From a virus, in IMG/VR virus record IMGVR_UViG_3300046535_000572, positions 1 through 46,614 of that record: 46,614 bases of DNA. One strand, given 5' to 3'. The position numbers were made by a program, and so were the translations under genes. How positions within the stretch are numbered: position 1 is the stretch's first letter; every line of letters starts with the position of its first letter. The notes beneath the pieces were generated by a model. That model was not told the DNA's origin. It did not search any database and saw nothing but the letters and a program-made list of their open reading frames with translations. Below, one piece after another: positions 38,339 through 46,427 of this stretch.

Positions 38339-38755
38339 TTAACTCCAGGTGTAGACCGCGATTACCGTCGAGCCAGGAACGGCGCTGTAGATCGTGTTGA
38401 GCCAAATGATGGCGTTGCCGGAGATCGAGAAATCTGCCGCCGGCGCTGCCAAAGCAGGCCCAAGCGGGAAGAACGCCTCGCCGTCGATATACAGAATGAA
38501 CAACGACATATTCGGCGTATGGGCGAGGCTTGCGAACGTGTTCACGCCCGTAACCGTCACCTGCTCCGTCGCGATCGTTAAGCTGCCGCCGCCGCCACCG
38601 GAGACCTCGTGAACCTTCGCGTCGATCGCATCGAAGTTCTGGTTAAGCATATCGCCCCAGACATCGACCGAAGCGCCAACCTCTGGTTTAATCCAACCAT
38701 AGTTGGCGGTGTGCCCTTCCGTGTGCGGCGTGATAATCGGACCCATCTTAGCCAT
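38339..38755 (-). CDS. Tail fibre-type protein, small
   Basis: 138 residues from ATG 38755 (MAKMGPIITPHTEGHTANYG). The opening WIKPEVGASVDVWGDMLNQN with FDAIDAKVHEV is a common phage-fibre N-terminus; the C-terminus is a beta-rich ligand-type domain. Its frame extends upstream to 38953, but there it overlaps another gene. ATG 38755 overlaps the upstream gene by 8 bp. Confidence 0.75.
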   Translation of the reverse strand: MAKMGPIITPHTEGHTANYGWIKPEVGASVDVWGDMLNQNFDAIDAKVHEVSGGGGGSLTIATEQVTVTGVNTFASLAHTPNMSLFILYIDGEAFFPLGPALAAPAADFSISGNAIIWLNTIYSAVPGSTVIAVYTWS

Positions 38756-39410
38756 TGCTCGGCTCCACTTTTTCCCAGACCGAAGCGCCACACTCAACGG
38801 GCGTCCACCCGCTTCCGCCTCCGCTGCCGCGACTATAGGCACTGCGCCCGTACCCGCTCTTACCATAGGCGGACGGTAAGCCACTGCGACGGCTATAGGC
38901 ATCCTTCCCGTATCCAGCCTTGCCGTAGGCGGACGATGACGGCACTGCCTCAACCCCGCACTCGACCGGAGTCCACAATGACGGAGGACAGATCCCGCTC
39001 GCCTGCCATCCCGCCAGCGTCAGATCGGCACCGAGGATCGCCGTAACGGCGAGCGCGCCTTCAAGATCGACAATCTGAGCAACGGACTCTACCGACAGAT
39101 CCCCGGCAAGGAGAACGGTCGGAGCGATATTGCCTGCCAAATTGGCGGCGACCAGAACGGTAAGACTGCCAGAAAGGGCAACGACCGGGACAATATCGCC
39201 CGACAAGACGTTGGGGGGCGTGGTCGACGTCAGGGTGGCGGAGAGATGGGTAACCGGGACGATAGCGCCGGTGAGGGCCAGCGTTGAACTCAGAGCGCCG
39301 GTCAGGGTCGGCGTCGAGACAATGGTGCCGGCAAGGTCGCCGGTCGTTCCCGACGGCCAAAAGTTGCCTGTCGAGAAGCCACCCAGGCCGAGGCGGGTGA
39401 TCTGCGCCAT
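38748..39410 (-). CDS. Repeat-rich tail protein
   Basis: 220 residues from ATG 39410 (GTG 39413 is possible). Residues 20-140 repeat a short L-x-G-x-(I/L) unit (LAGTIVSTPTLTGALSSTLA, LSGDIVPVVALSGSLTVLVA), likely a beta-solenoid. The C-terminal part has SAYGKAGYGKDAYSRRSGLP and SAYGKSGYGRSAYSRGSG and twice WTPVECG. Probably a tail fibre segment; no family recognised. Confidence 0.7.
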   Translation of the reverse strand: MAQITRLGLGGFSTGNFWPSGTTGDLAGTIVSTPTLTGALSSTLALTGAIVPVTHLSATLTSTTPPNVLSGDIVPVVALSGSLTVLVAANLAGNIAPTVLLAGDLSVESVAQIVDLEGALAVTAILGADLTLAGWQASGICPPSLWTPVECGVEAVPSSSAYGKAGYGKDAYSRRSGLPSAYGKSGYGRSAYSRGSGGGSGWTPVECGASVWEKVEPSNG

Positions 39411-40900
39411 CACACCACCGTAAACGTGTCGCCGCTGACGGGCGCGGTCGTCAGCGCCCCCACGGTCAGGGTTGGGGTGGCTGCGTTACTGCTCGCCGAA
39501 ATGAGGGCCCTCTGGCCTCGTAGGGCCGTGGTGGTGGTGGTCTTATCGAAGACGACGACTCCATTGGCAAACTGGTTCGCCGCCGCGCCTGGAGGATCAA
39601 AGGCCGAGGTGACGATGGAGGTCGTGCTCGAACTCGCCCCGACCGTGCCGCGCGCCATGGCCGGGACCGTGAACTGAAGGCTGGACATTGCCTTGACGAG
39701 CGCCCCGACGCTCGCCGAGGTCGTGAAATCGCTGGAGGAGAGCAGATCCTGCCAGACGGCGGTGGCGAGCTGCCCCGGCAGCGCCGAATCGATCGGAGGG
39801 CCGGGCAACCAGTTGGGGCACTGACCGACCATCAGGGTATCCGTCGTGTTGAATGTGACGCCCGCTCCGCTAGCCCCAACCCCACACAAGACGCCCCATT
39901 TGAGTGAGCAGGTGCCGCTACCGGCGCTACAGCTGATAGTGCAGCTAACCGGACCGACCGTGGCGAAGCCGACTGGAAGCGCAGGCGTCCCAACCCAGTT
40001 GAACACACTCCCAACCGTGACTGTCGTATTAGAACTAAAGGTTACCGCCCACCCCGGATTAACAACCCACGTCTGAATAGCTGTGGTGCCGGCGACCCAA
40101 TTCAAAATACACGGCGACGATAACGTATCAAAAGTCAGCGTATTAAACGGGGTCGGGTTGACGGTTCCCGGGGTCATAAATATACCGGCTATCGCCGAAG
40201 ACGGTGCAATCACCTCAACATTGGCGGCGTTTTTAACGAAAGTAAGCGACGTCGTTGTGGTGAAATTCCATATATTTGTCGACACGGTAATATTGCCGCC
40301 AAGTTTAACCAATCCTCCAAGATTAATCGTTCTGGCGGTGGAGCCGCTTGAGTTAACAGCACACGCCGTTAAAGTCAGAGAGCCGCCGCCCGCCCCCGCA
40401 TTGTCCCATGTTCCTGCGGTAATAGTTAAGAGGGCGTTTGGACATCCATCGATTCGCAGATTGTCCTGCGGCTGTACGGTCCCGCCGGGGCAGTTGGCGG
40501 TGATCGCCGCGAATCTCTGGCCCGCGCTGGTAATCTGCGCCGTACCGCTGGTATGAGTGAAAGTGAAAAGCGACCCCGTAGTGCCCGTGTTGGCGTAGTT
40601 CATCGCCGACGAAAATCTTAAAGTCCCCGCCGCCGTCCCGTTGACGATCGTCGCCGTGAGGTTGTTATGCATGATCGTCCCGGTAAATGGGCCGGGCGCT
40701 CCTCCGTGATCGCAGTCCAGAACTGCCACCGAGATAGCCACGTTAATGGTGCAAGTAAAACTTGAACCACCATCAAAAACCGCAGTGTCACCAGCAATGG
40801 GGAATGCCGCGACAGGCCCTCCGCCAGAGGTAGTCGACCAAGCACTGACGGTGTTGTTCCAGTTCAGCGCGAGCGGGGCGACCCAAAAATACGTCGTCAT
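39410..40900 (-). CDS. Large beta-rich tail protein
   Basis: 496 residues, MTTYFWVAPLALNWNNTVSA at the start. Nearly all T/G/S/N/V with few charges, suggesting a parallel beta-helix. Several cysteines in the body (VLDCDHGG, VSCTISCSAGSGTCSLKWG). Begins four bases after the gp80-like gene. Probably a fibre or adhesin; the fold is inferred from composition. Confidence 0.7.
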   Translation of the reverse strand: MTTYFWVAPLALNWNNTVSAWSTTSGGGPVAAFPIAGDTAVFDGGSSFTCTINVAISVAVLDCDHGGAPGPFTGTIMHNNLTATIVNGTAAGTLRFSSAMNYANTGTTGSLFTFTHTSGTAQITSAGQRFAAITANCPGGTVQPQDNLRIDGCPNALLTITAGTWDNAGAGGGSLTLTACAVNSSGSTARTINLGGLVKLGGNITVSTNIWNFTTTTSLTFVKNAANVEVIAPSSAIAGIFMTPGTVNPTPFNTLTFDTLSSPCILNWVAGTTAIQTWVVNPGWAVTFSSNTTVTVGSVFNWVGTPALPVGFATVGPVSCTISCSAGSGTCSLKWGVLCGVGASGAGVTFNTTDTLMVGQCPNWLPGPPIDSALPGQLATAVWQDLLSSSDFTTSASVGALVKAMSSLQFTVPAMARGTVGASSSTTSIVTSAFDPPGAAANQFANGVVVFDKTTTTTALRGQRALISASSNAATPTLTVGALTTAPVSGDTFTVV

Positions 40901-40904
40901 GGTG

Positions 40905-41285
40905 TTAGGTCACCGAGATCGTCAGCGTTCCCGCGGCGAAGCGAGCCGTGTCGCCATTATTGATCACCTTCGGTGACGCCAGATCGCCCCAGCCCCGCAT
41001 ATTGCCGGCCGTCAGCGCGTCCATGATCGCAAATTGATTGACCGTCCCCCAATTGGCGGTCGCCGAAGGAAAAGTCACAATGGCGGTATTCGACGCCACT
41101 GTCGGGTTAGATCCCGCGTTAGTCCAATTGCTCGTCATCAACTGACGCGCATAAGAACCGCCAGTTACCTCAACATTCGGCGGATTGGTGGTCGCCGCGC
41201 TGGTGAACAATGCGACATAGGTCGTTCCGCCGGTCAGGGCATTAATCGCCAGAGTTTCCCCCGTAGGAGTGAGTTCCGTCGCCAT
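40905..41285 (-). CDS. Tail protein of the gp80/fibre-base type
   Basis: 126 residues: INALTGGTTYVALFTSAATT, EVTGGSYARQLMTSNWTNAG, ATANWGTVNQFAIMDALTAG and GDTARFAAGTLTISVT. This is a well-known phage tail or fibre family pattern (LxGxxYVALFTS ... G-x-Y-x-R ... WGTV ... fDa-x-x-GN). TAATG coupling with the adaptor upstream. Confidence 0.82.
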   Translation of the reverse strand: MATELTPTGETLAINALTGGTTYVALFTSAATTNPPNVEVTGGSYARQLMTSNWTNAGSNPTVASNTAIVTFPSATANWGTVNQFAIMDALTAGNMRGWGDLASPKVINNGDTARFAAGTLTISVT

Positions 41286-41911
41286 TACCCGAAACTCCTC
41301 ATCCTGGTCCGCGTCACCCGCGACCCGCTCGCCTTGGACAACGCATGCTGCGCGTTCAACTTGTTAATTGTGTCTTCGGTTAACTGTTTCGCACCCGCAG
41401 CCTTGGCCTCCTCGCCCACTGCGTGCAGGAAGGCGTTCATCATCGCGGCGCTGAGATAGAGGGAAGGGTATTTGGTGTAGACCCACGAATCCTGATCATC
41501 GGTGAAGACCGGAACTTCGCCGTAATAGGAGATCTTGTAGCCGACACCATTGATCGCGTCAGGCGGACCACCGAAGGTGATGTCGCGGCCCTCGATTGTA
41601 TAATAGCCGTAGGTGTACTGATCCTTGAGATTGAAGAACTCGTCGCGCGACTTGTAGCGAATCGGCAGCCAGCCGTTCGGCCCGTTGGCGTTGTCGACCG
41701 AAACGAAATCCATCTGCAACCAATCGTCAGGAAGCATCGCACAGCGACCAACGATGAGGCTCTGATCAGTCTGGATCATCCGGTCAACGCGCAGCTCGGC
41801 GTTGAACTTCTGCTCCGCCTGGCGAATAAAGCCGGTGACGAGCACGTCCGCCCAATCACCCCTATTGGCGTACTCGGCGATCTGGGCCTTGAAGTCACTA
41901 AAGTCGCTAAT
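41285..41911 (-). CDS. Head-tail adaptor (SU10 adaptor-like), apparent ATT start
   Basis: About 208 residues if translation begins at ATT 41911; a GTG at 41845 would give 186. The sequence ISDFSDFKAQIAEYANRGDW before the GTG continues naturally into VLVTGFIRQAEQKFNAELRV, the usual N-terminus of phage adaptor proteins (F-I-x-x-AE-x-x-x-x-x-x-LR), so it should be translated. No ATG, GTG or TTG lies in frame between the preceding TAA and the GTG. AGGGGGA sits at normal distance before the ATT. Later motifs: CAMLPDDWLQMDFVSV, YTIEGRDITF and KISYYGEVP. It connects portal to tail. Confidence 0.78.
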   Translation of the reverse strand: MSDFSDFKAQIAEYANRGDWADVLVTGFIRQAEQKFNAELRVDRMIQTDQSLIVGRCAMLPDDWLQMDFVSVDNANGPNGWLPIRYKSRDEFFNLKDQYTYGYYTIEGRDITFGGPPDAINGVGYKISYYGEVPVFTDDQDSWVYTKYPSLYLSAAMMNAFLHAVGEEAKAAGAKQLTEDTINKLNAQHALSKASGSRVTRTRMRSFG

Positions 41912-41913
41912 GG

Positions 41914-42402
41914 CTAAGTCCCCCTGTCCAATTTACGCTTCCGCTTGTTATCGGAATCCGTCAAAACTTGAAGATTCCACGGGACATGAAGTCCGCAAGA
42001 ATGCGCTCCATTGAGCCTAGAAATATGATCGACAACATGTCGAACTCCTGTCTCTTTGGTTAACCGACGCGCCTCGTCATAAAACCACTGCATGGCGTCA
42101 CGCTGTTCGTCGGTAAGCCAGAGAGGAATAGCCGCCGGATTAACCTCACCAGCCCAGATGCGCCTCTTGATAAGAACCATGGCGCTATTTCGTTCAGTAT
42201 GCGCCTTGACGTAAGCGATTCTTTCCTCGCGATTCTCCTGATAATAGCGCCTACGCCTTTCTGGGTTCGCCTCTTCGTTCTTGCGCTTATATCCCCGCAC
42301 TTTCTCAAAATTAGCGGCTTGCCACTCCTTCACTTGCACAACCAACCGCTCCTTGTTCGCAAGGTAGTAGGCGCGCTGATAAGCCTTGGCATCAAACGTC
42401 AT
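41914..42402 (-). CDS. HNH endonuclease
   Basis: 162 residues from ATG 42402 (MTFDAKAYQRAYYLANKERL). The N-terminal half is a long charged helix of the kind seen in phage HNH proteins (YKRKNEEANPERRRRYYQEN). The HNH core is VRHVVDHISRLNGAHSCGLH then VPWNLQVLTDSDNKRK. Stop TAG lies two bases before the adaptor ATT. A free-standing homing nuclease inserted in the structural operon. Confidence 0.88.
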   Translation of the reverse strand: MTFDAKAYQRAYYLANKERLVVQVKEWQAANFEKVRGYKRKNEEANPERRRRYYQENREERIAYVKAHTERNSAMVLIKRRIWAGEVNPAAIPLWLTDEQRDAMQWFYDEARRLTKETGVRHVVDHISRLNGAHSCGLHVPWNLQVLTDSDNKRKRKLDRGT

Positions 42403-42563
42403 TGCGGTTTTCCCCAGCAATCGAGCCCTTGGACGTCAGCGTTGGCTTGCTTGACCTGGACGCACACCTCCTTCGACGGCATCTGCAACTGAACCGCAGG
42501 ATAGTCCACGCACTTGCCTGGGCATGTCGTGGCGTGGATAAGGAAGACCAAAAACCAGGTCAC
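42399..42563 (-). CDS. Small secreted-type cysteine protein
   Basis: 54 residues from GTG 42563, overlapping the previous stop (GTGA), to TGA overlapping the HNH ATG. MTWFLVFLIHATTCPGKCVD is a short hydrophobic start; four cysteines in all (also EVCVQV, LDCWGK). Could be an exported or membrane-anchored lysis accessory such as a spanin partner, but no lipobox is evident. Confidence 0.6.
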   Translation of the reverse strand: MTWFLVFLIHATTCPGKCVDYPAVQLQMPSKEVCVQVKQANADVQGLDCWGKPQ

Positions 42564-42745
42564 CTGCGCCGACCCCGCGTCAGTCCCTTGCCGCGCGGCT
42601 CCTGGGTGTCCCCAGTCGGCGGCGGCCCCGCGGCGCTCCGCACTGGATTAGGCCACAAATCATTTGCCACCCGCCCCGAGAGCTTTGGCGGACGCTTGGC
42701 AGGATCACCCTTCGGCTTGAAGGTCTTTCCACGCGGCAGTTTCAT
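42560..42745 (-). CDS. Small basic hypothetical protein
   Basis: 61 residues, MKLPRGKTFKPKGDPAKRPP at the start, very basic and proline-rich, likely disordered, ending GLTRGRRR. Excellent ribosome binding site (GGAGGTGAGTC). No family recognised; might bind nucleic acid. Confidence 0.7.
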   Translation of the reverse strand: MKLPRGKTFKPKGDPAKRPPKLSGRVANDLWPNPVRSAAGPPPTGDTQEPRGKGLTRGRRR

Positions 42746-42759
42746 GACTCACCTCCATC

Positions 42760-42978
42760 TCATCTCAACCGCCAGACCGGCAGACCCACCTCCGCGACGC
42801 CCAACGCCTGCATCAGGACTCCGATCAAAAAGAGGACCAGGATGACGGCCAGGATCGCCTGAATCACCCGCGGGGCCGGGTCTGGGAGAGGAAACAACCC
42901 CAACAGGTAGGTGACGAGCCACCAAACCAGTCCAAAGACGATGATGTAGATGACGAGGGTAAGAAGAGCGCCGATCAT
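42760..42978 (-). CDS. Two-span membrane protein, holin-like
   Basis: 72 residues. First helix MIGALLTLVIYIIVFGLVWW, then a proline-rich turn (LFPLPDPAPRV), second helix VIQAILAVILVLFLIGVLMQ, and a basic end (VWRLR). ATGA overlap with the upstream membrane gene. Topology fits a class II holin or a virion membrane protein. Confidence 0.72.
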   Translation of the reverse strand: MIGALLTLVIYIIVFGLVWWLVTYLLGLFPLPDPAPRVIQAILAVILVLFLIGVLMQALGVAEVGLPVWRLR

Positions 42979-43313
42979 TGATGGTCTCCGCCGTCACGGT
43001 TCTTCAGCCAAAACGTGATCACGCCGCCAAACGCCGCGGTCAACGCTCCGATTACCGCCGCCGTCGTCTCGTCGCGCGGCACCGTAACGGTGACGCTGTA
43101 GAAAAGAACACCGATGAATCCCAAGACAATCAAGAGACTGATGGTCAGCGCGCCACTGGTGGTGTCAAACCGCGACGAGATCAGCAACAGTATAATCGAT
43201 CCCACCACCGCGAAGCTGACGGCCCACGCTGCCGGATAATCAACGAATTTGAACGGCGGCGGCGGGACGATGACGCCCCCCGGTAATGTCGGCGTGTTTG
43301 GATCATTTGGCAC
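42975..43313 (-). CDS. Three-span membrane protein, holin candidate
   Basis: 112 residues from GTG 43313 (VPNDPNTPTLPGG), with GGGAG in front; the frame extends to 43358 but would overlap the upstream gene. Membrane helices: AAWAVSFAVVGSIILLLISS, ALTISLLIVLGFIGVLFYSV and TTAAVIGALTAAFGGVITFW, followed by a polar LKNRDGGDHQ end. Three helices and a charged tail fit a class I holin. It probably works with the GH24 lysozyme encoded earlier in the same operon. Confidence 0.72.
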   Translation of the reverse strand: MPNDPNTPTLPGGVIVPPPPFKFVDYPAAWAVSFAVVGSIILLLISSRFDTTSGALTISLLIVLGFIGVLFYSVTVTVPRDETTAAVIGALTAAFGGVITFWLKNRDGGDHQ

Positions 43314-43323
43314 ACCTGCTCCC

Positions 43324-43692
43324 TTACCAACGAACGCACGAGACTTTTTGACCCGCAATCGCCGGCATCACCGAAACAGTCCCCGACTTCCCGGTCATGC
43401 CTGGCGGCGACGCAAACGATGACCTATCCGAAAAAGCGCCAGGAGACGCTGGCGCCAAAATGAAAGACGCCAACTCGCCCGCAATCGCTGCCCCAGTCAG
43501 TGAAAACCACAACGGATGCGATCTATCCAGGTTTTGGATAAAGAACCCACCCGTAGTGTTGTCCATAACAAACAAGGTTTGCGCATTCCCGGCCCTGGTA
43601 AGCGCCTTGGAGCAATCAACCAGAGACGTCGTCTGTCCCATTGCCTCCGACGCGAAAACAACAAAGGCGGTGAGGGCGAGCAGTCTCTGCAT
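43324..43692 (-). CDS. Exported small protein
   Basis: 122 residues from ATG 43692 (MQRLLALTAFVVFASEAMGQ), a good Sec signal peptide with cleavage near AMG. Mature part: SLVDCSKALTRAGNAQTLFV, then a beta-rich body, ending KVSCVRW, so two cysteines may pair. TGATG coupling with the upstream gene. Periplasmic location inferred; role unknown. Confidence 0.72.
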   Translation of the reverse strand: MQRLLALTAFVVFASEAMGQTTSLVDCSKALTRAGNAQTLFVMDNTTGGFFIQNLDRSHPLWFSLTGAAIAGELASFILAPASPGAFSDRSSFASPPGMTGKSGTVSVMPAIAGQKVSCVRW

Positions 43693-43994
43693 CACAGTTG
43701 TCCCTTCCAAATCCGCCACGGGGCGGCATCGGCCGAATTGAGCCAGATCCGAAACAGATCCGGATCGTCCGCAATCCCCTGCCGCTGCAGCTCCTCGTAG
43801 ATGACCGTCGGAATGCGATGGGTCAGCTTGTTGACCCCATCATTGGGCATGATCTCGCGGTCGCGCGCGATCGAGTCGAGAATCGGCTCGACGTCCTGAC
43901 TGTGCTTCACGCGGAAATGGTCGGAGTCCGCAGCGTCGGAGATGACGGTGCGAACCACCCCGGCGCGAGCGGAGTAGGGAGATTTCTTTTCCAT
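43692..43994 (-). CDS. Conserved late protein after the capsid gene
   Basis: 100 residues: YSARAGVVRTVISDAADSDH, FRVKHSQDVEPILDSIARDR and LTHRIPTVIYEELQRQGIAD. The SQDVEPILD pattern recurs in small proteins beside phage capsid genes. Probably a head-completion or capsid accessory protein; function uncertain. Confidence 0.72.
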   Translation of the reverse strand: MEKKSPYSARAGVVRTVISDAADSDHFRVKHSQDVEPILDSIARDREIMPNDGVNKLTHRIPTVIYEELQRQGIADDPDLFRIWLNSADAAPWRIWKGQL

Positions 43995-44022
43995 CCTCCG
44001 CTCCTGACCGGTATGCTCGCCG

Positions 44023-45054
44023 TTAGGGCTTGATCCCGTTCAGCAGAACGCTGGCGAGAGGATTACGCGCCTCGACGCCCCACTCAACCACGATTAGCCG
44101 GTTCTCGGCGTCGCCGGTACGGGCCATCTGGTACTGCCGGAACGACCGGAAGAACGCGAGCGCCCAATAGTCGACGTCCATAATCAGGCCGATGTCGACC
44201 GGGAGCCAGCGAGACGGGATCACCTTAACCCTACCAAAATCCGTCGCGAACACGTCGACCGTCGAAACAACCTCAGTCTTGCCGACGAGAACCTGAGTCG
44301 TGCTCCTGCCGGTGAAGGTGCTCGCAGTACGCTTGACGCCAGGCGGCAGGATCATCAGCGTCGGCGTAGCGCCGTTGGTGTAAGCCAACTGCATCCCATC
44401 GTTGAAGATCGTCTCGGTGAATGACACCGGAGTCGCCGGGGCCGCCATCGCCGCCGTCTGGGTCGCCGGCAGACCAGATCCGGTCGCCGTCGTAGTGATG
44501 GTGCCGGTCGCTCCGAACACGCCAACCACCGCGCCGCCGACCGAGGACACTGTCTTGGTGATGCCGGTCACCGAATTTCTATCCGGCCACCGACCGAGCC
44601 AATGCGGGATCGACTCAGTCACACGCGCCACGCTTACCGAATCGCTCGACCTTGGCTGACGACTGCACATGGCCACTTCCATGTCCGACTTCAGGACTTT
44701 GGAAATCATTGCCATCTGGTGAGCCATCTCGCTCCCCTTGCCGGCGGCGTCGCTCTCTTCCTGCGATCCGCTGACGGTCGCATCGCGCTTGGAGATCTGC
44801 GTCGAGTTGGTCGGACGAGTCGTCGCCGTCGAAGAATCAGGCGAGTTTAGAAAGCCTTCAAGCTGCGCATTCGAGGTGTTAATATTCGGCAGGCTTTCCA
44901 CCTGCCAATCGAAATATCGGTTCTTCACATTGCGCCGACGAATAGCACTCATCACCGGTGTGTCGAACGGATCTATATTGTAGATTGTGTTGGACAGGTC
45001 TTCCCTGTTACCACGCGCATCATACGTGGTATAGGCGCTCGTTACGATAGGCAT
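44023..45054 (-). CDS. Major capsid protein, SU10/DUF5309 type
   Basis: 343 residues. Motifs of the DUF5309 / SU10 major head family: NTIYNIDPFDTPVMSAIRRR, NRYFDWQVESLPNINTSNAQ, TQISKRDATVSGSQEESDAA and GKGSEMAHQM near the N-terminus, and KVIPSRWLPVDIGLIMDVDY with WALAFFRSF near the end. HK97-like fold is expected. Ribosome binding site GGGGAGA. Directly downstream of the scaffold, as usual. Confidence 0.9.
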   Translation of the reverse strand: MPIVTSAYTTYDARGNREDLSNTIYNIDPFDTPVMSAIRRRNVKNRYFDWQVESLPNINTSNAQLEGFLNSPDSSTATTRPTNSTQISKRDATVSGSQEESDAAGKGSEMAHQMAMISKVLKSDMEVAMCSRQPRSSDSVSVARVTESIPHWLGRWPDRNSVTGITKTVSSVGGAVVGVFGATGTITTTATGSGLPATQTAAMAAPATPVSFTETIFNDGMQLAYTNGATPTLMILPPGVKRTASTFTGRSTTQVLVGKTEVVSTVDVFATDFGRVKVIPSRWLPVDIGLIMDVDYWALAFFRSFRQYQMARTGDAENRLIVVEWGVEARNPLASVLLNGIKP

Positions 45055-45069
45055 GGGGTCTCCCCGGGG

Positions 45070-46167
45070 TTAGAGCATCTTCCGAAACACTTCAGCTGCG
45101 TCGTCGAGACGCCCGCTGTTCGCCAATCGGCGACTTGCTTCGTCGAGCCCTTTCCGAGCCGCATTCCCTAGGGGTGTAGCGGAGCCGGGAGTTAATGTTC
45201 GACCTTTGCCCGGAACGACAGCCTGTGGTTTGGCCGCCGCCATCATCCGGTCGTACTTGCTCGCCTTTCGCAGGATAGAAAGCATCCTGGGGTCATAGAC
45301 CGTGGCGACTTCTTGCTCGTTAAACCCAGCCGCGAGCGCAGTTTTGCGCATCGACTGGATCTCTTTCTTTAACGCCGCCTCGTCTGGGATTTTGCTGTCG
45401 AAAACGAAGCGCGAAAAACCGTCTACAGCATATTTCTTCAGTTGTCTATCCGCCTCATCAGCGCGGATCTGCTCCATTTGAGCGCGCTCGGCGCGCGACT
45501 GGTTCAGCTTGGCATAGAGAGCCTGATAGATCTTCTGGTTCTTGTGCGCCTCCTGCGGGTTGATCGCATACTCACGATCCCAATCGGGTTCGGTCGGCAG
45601 CATCGTCTTGACGTCGGCCTCGTAAGCCTCCTTGGCCTGCATCATCAGGCCCCAGTTCGCCTGCTGCCGCCGAGAGTCCTCCTCGAGCCCGGTGCGCAGA
45701 TTGCTGAGTTCAGTCATCCGGCGATGAAACGTCTCCTGACGCACATAGCCGTTGAGCGCCTCGCCTAAGGACACCTCGACCGGCTGCCCATCAACGATGA
45801 CTTCGTATTTTTCGCCGTCATCGGGCGATTCTTTCCGCTGAACCCCCCGCTCTTCGACGGCGGCGAGTTCATCGGCGCTGAGTTCTCCGCCCTCACCTTC
45901 ATCGGCGGGTTCGAGTTCCCGATCCCCAACCCGGCTTGGACTCTCGGACTCGGATCGCGATACATCACGCTTGACCTCCCTCTCTCTGCTACGCAGTCGC
46001 TGGTCGTCGCCGCCGTCATCGTCCCCCTCGATCTGGCGCTCCGAGAACATCGGCTCCGGCCGCGCCGTCGTCTCAACAAACCTTCCCGCCTGGTCGCGCG
46101 GCTTCACCGGCTCCGGCGTAATCTCGGACAGAAAATCTTCCGCTGCCCGGTCGAGTTCCTCGCTCAC
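45070..46167 (-). CDS. Scaffolding protein
   Basis: 365 residues. Acidic, disordered N-terminus (FSERQIEGDDDGGDDQRLRS and later ELEPADEGEGGELSADELAA), then a helical coiled-coil middle (FHRRMTELSNLRTGLEEDSR) with EKYEVIVDGQPVEVSLGEAL, a motif frequent in phage scaffolds. The C-terminus is helical and basic, as needed to bind the capsid protein. Sits between portal and capsid. Confidence 0.88.
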   Translation of the reverse strand: MSEELDRAAEDFLSEITPEPVKPRDQAGRFVETTARPEPMFSERQIEGDDDGGDDQRLRSREREVKRDVSRSESESPSRVGDRELEPADEGEGGELSADELAAVEERGVQRKESPDDGEKYEVIVDGQPVEVSLGEALNGYVRQETFHRRMTELSNLRTGLEEDSRRQQANWGLMMQAKEAYEADVKTMLPTEPDWDREYAINPQEAHKNQKIYQALYAKLNQSRAERAQMEQIRADEADRQLKKYAVDGFSRFVFDSKIPDEAALKKEIQSMRKTALAAGFNEQEVATVYDPRMLSILRKASKYDRMMAAAKPQAVVPGKGRTLTPGSATPLGNAARKGLDEASRRLANSGRLDDAAEVFRKML

Positions 46168-46427
46168 CTCTTACGCGCCTCGTGCATGATTTGATCGTTG
46201 ATCAGGATCTGCAGCCGTTGCGGAATCGCCTCGAGCGCCTGCATCCTCATGTTCCAAAAGAACGCCTCACGCTTTCGCGTCACCTTCATCGACTCCGCAT
46301 GCCACTCCTTGCGAAGCGCCAGGATCGCCGTGGTGAACGCCCGATTGTTAAGAAGCTCCTTCGCCGCGTCAGCCAACGCCTTGCGCTCGGCTCCGTCAGG
46401 CGACGGAAACGGAATCGGTTCGATCAT
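46164..46427 (-). CDS. Small protein between portal and scaffold
   Basis: 87 residues, MIEPIPFPSPDGAERKALAD at the start, helical and basic (RKEWHAESMKVTRKREAFFW). Coupled by ATGA to both portal and scaffold. No family recognised; position suggests a head-assembly accessory. Confidence 0.75.
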   Translation of the reverse strand: MIEPIPFPSPDGAERKALADAAKELLNNRAFTTAILALRKEWHAESMKVTRKREAFFWNMRMQALEAIPQRLQILINDQIMHEARKR

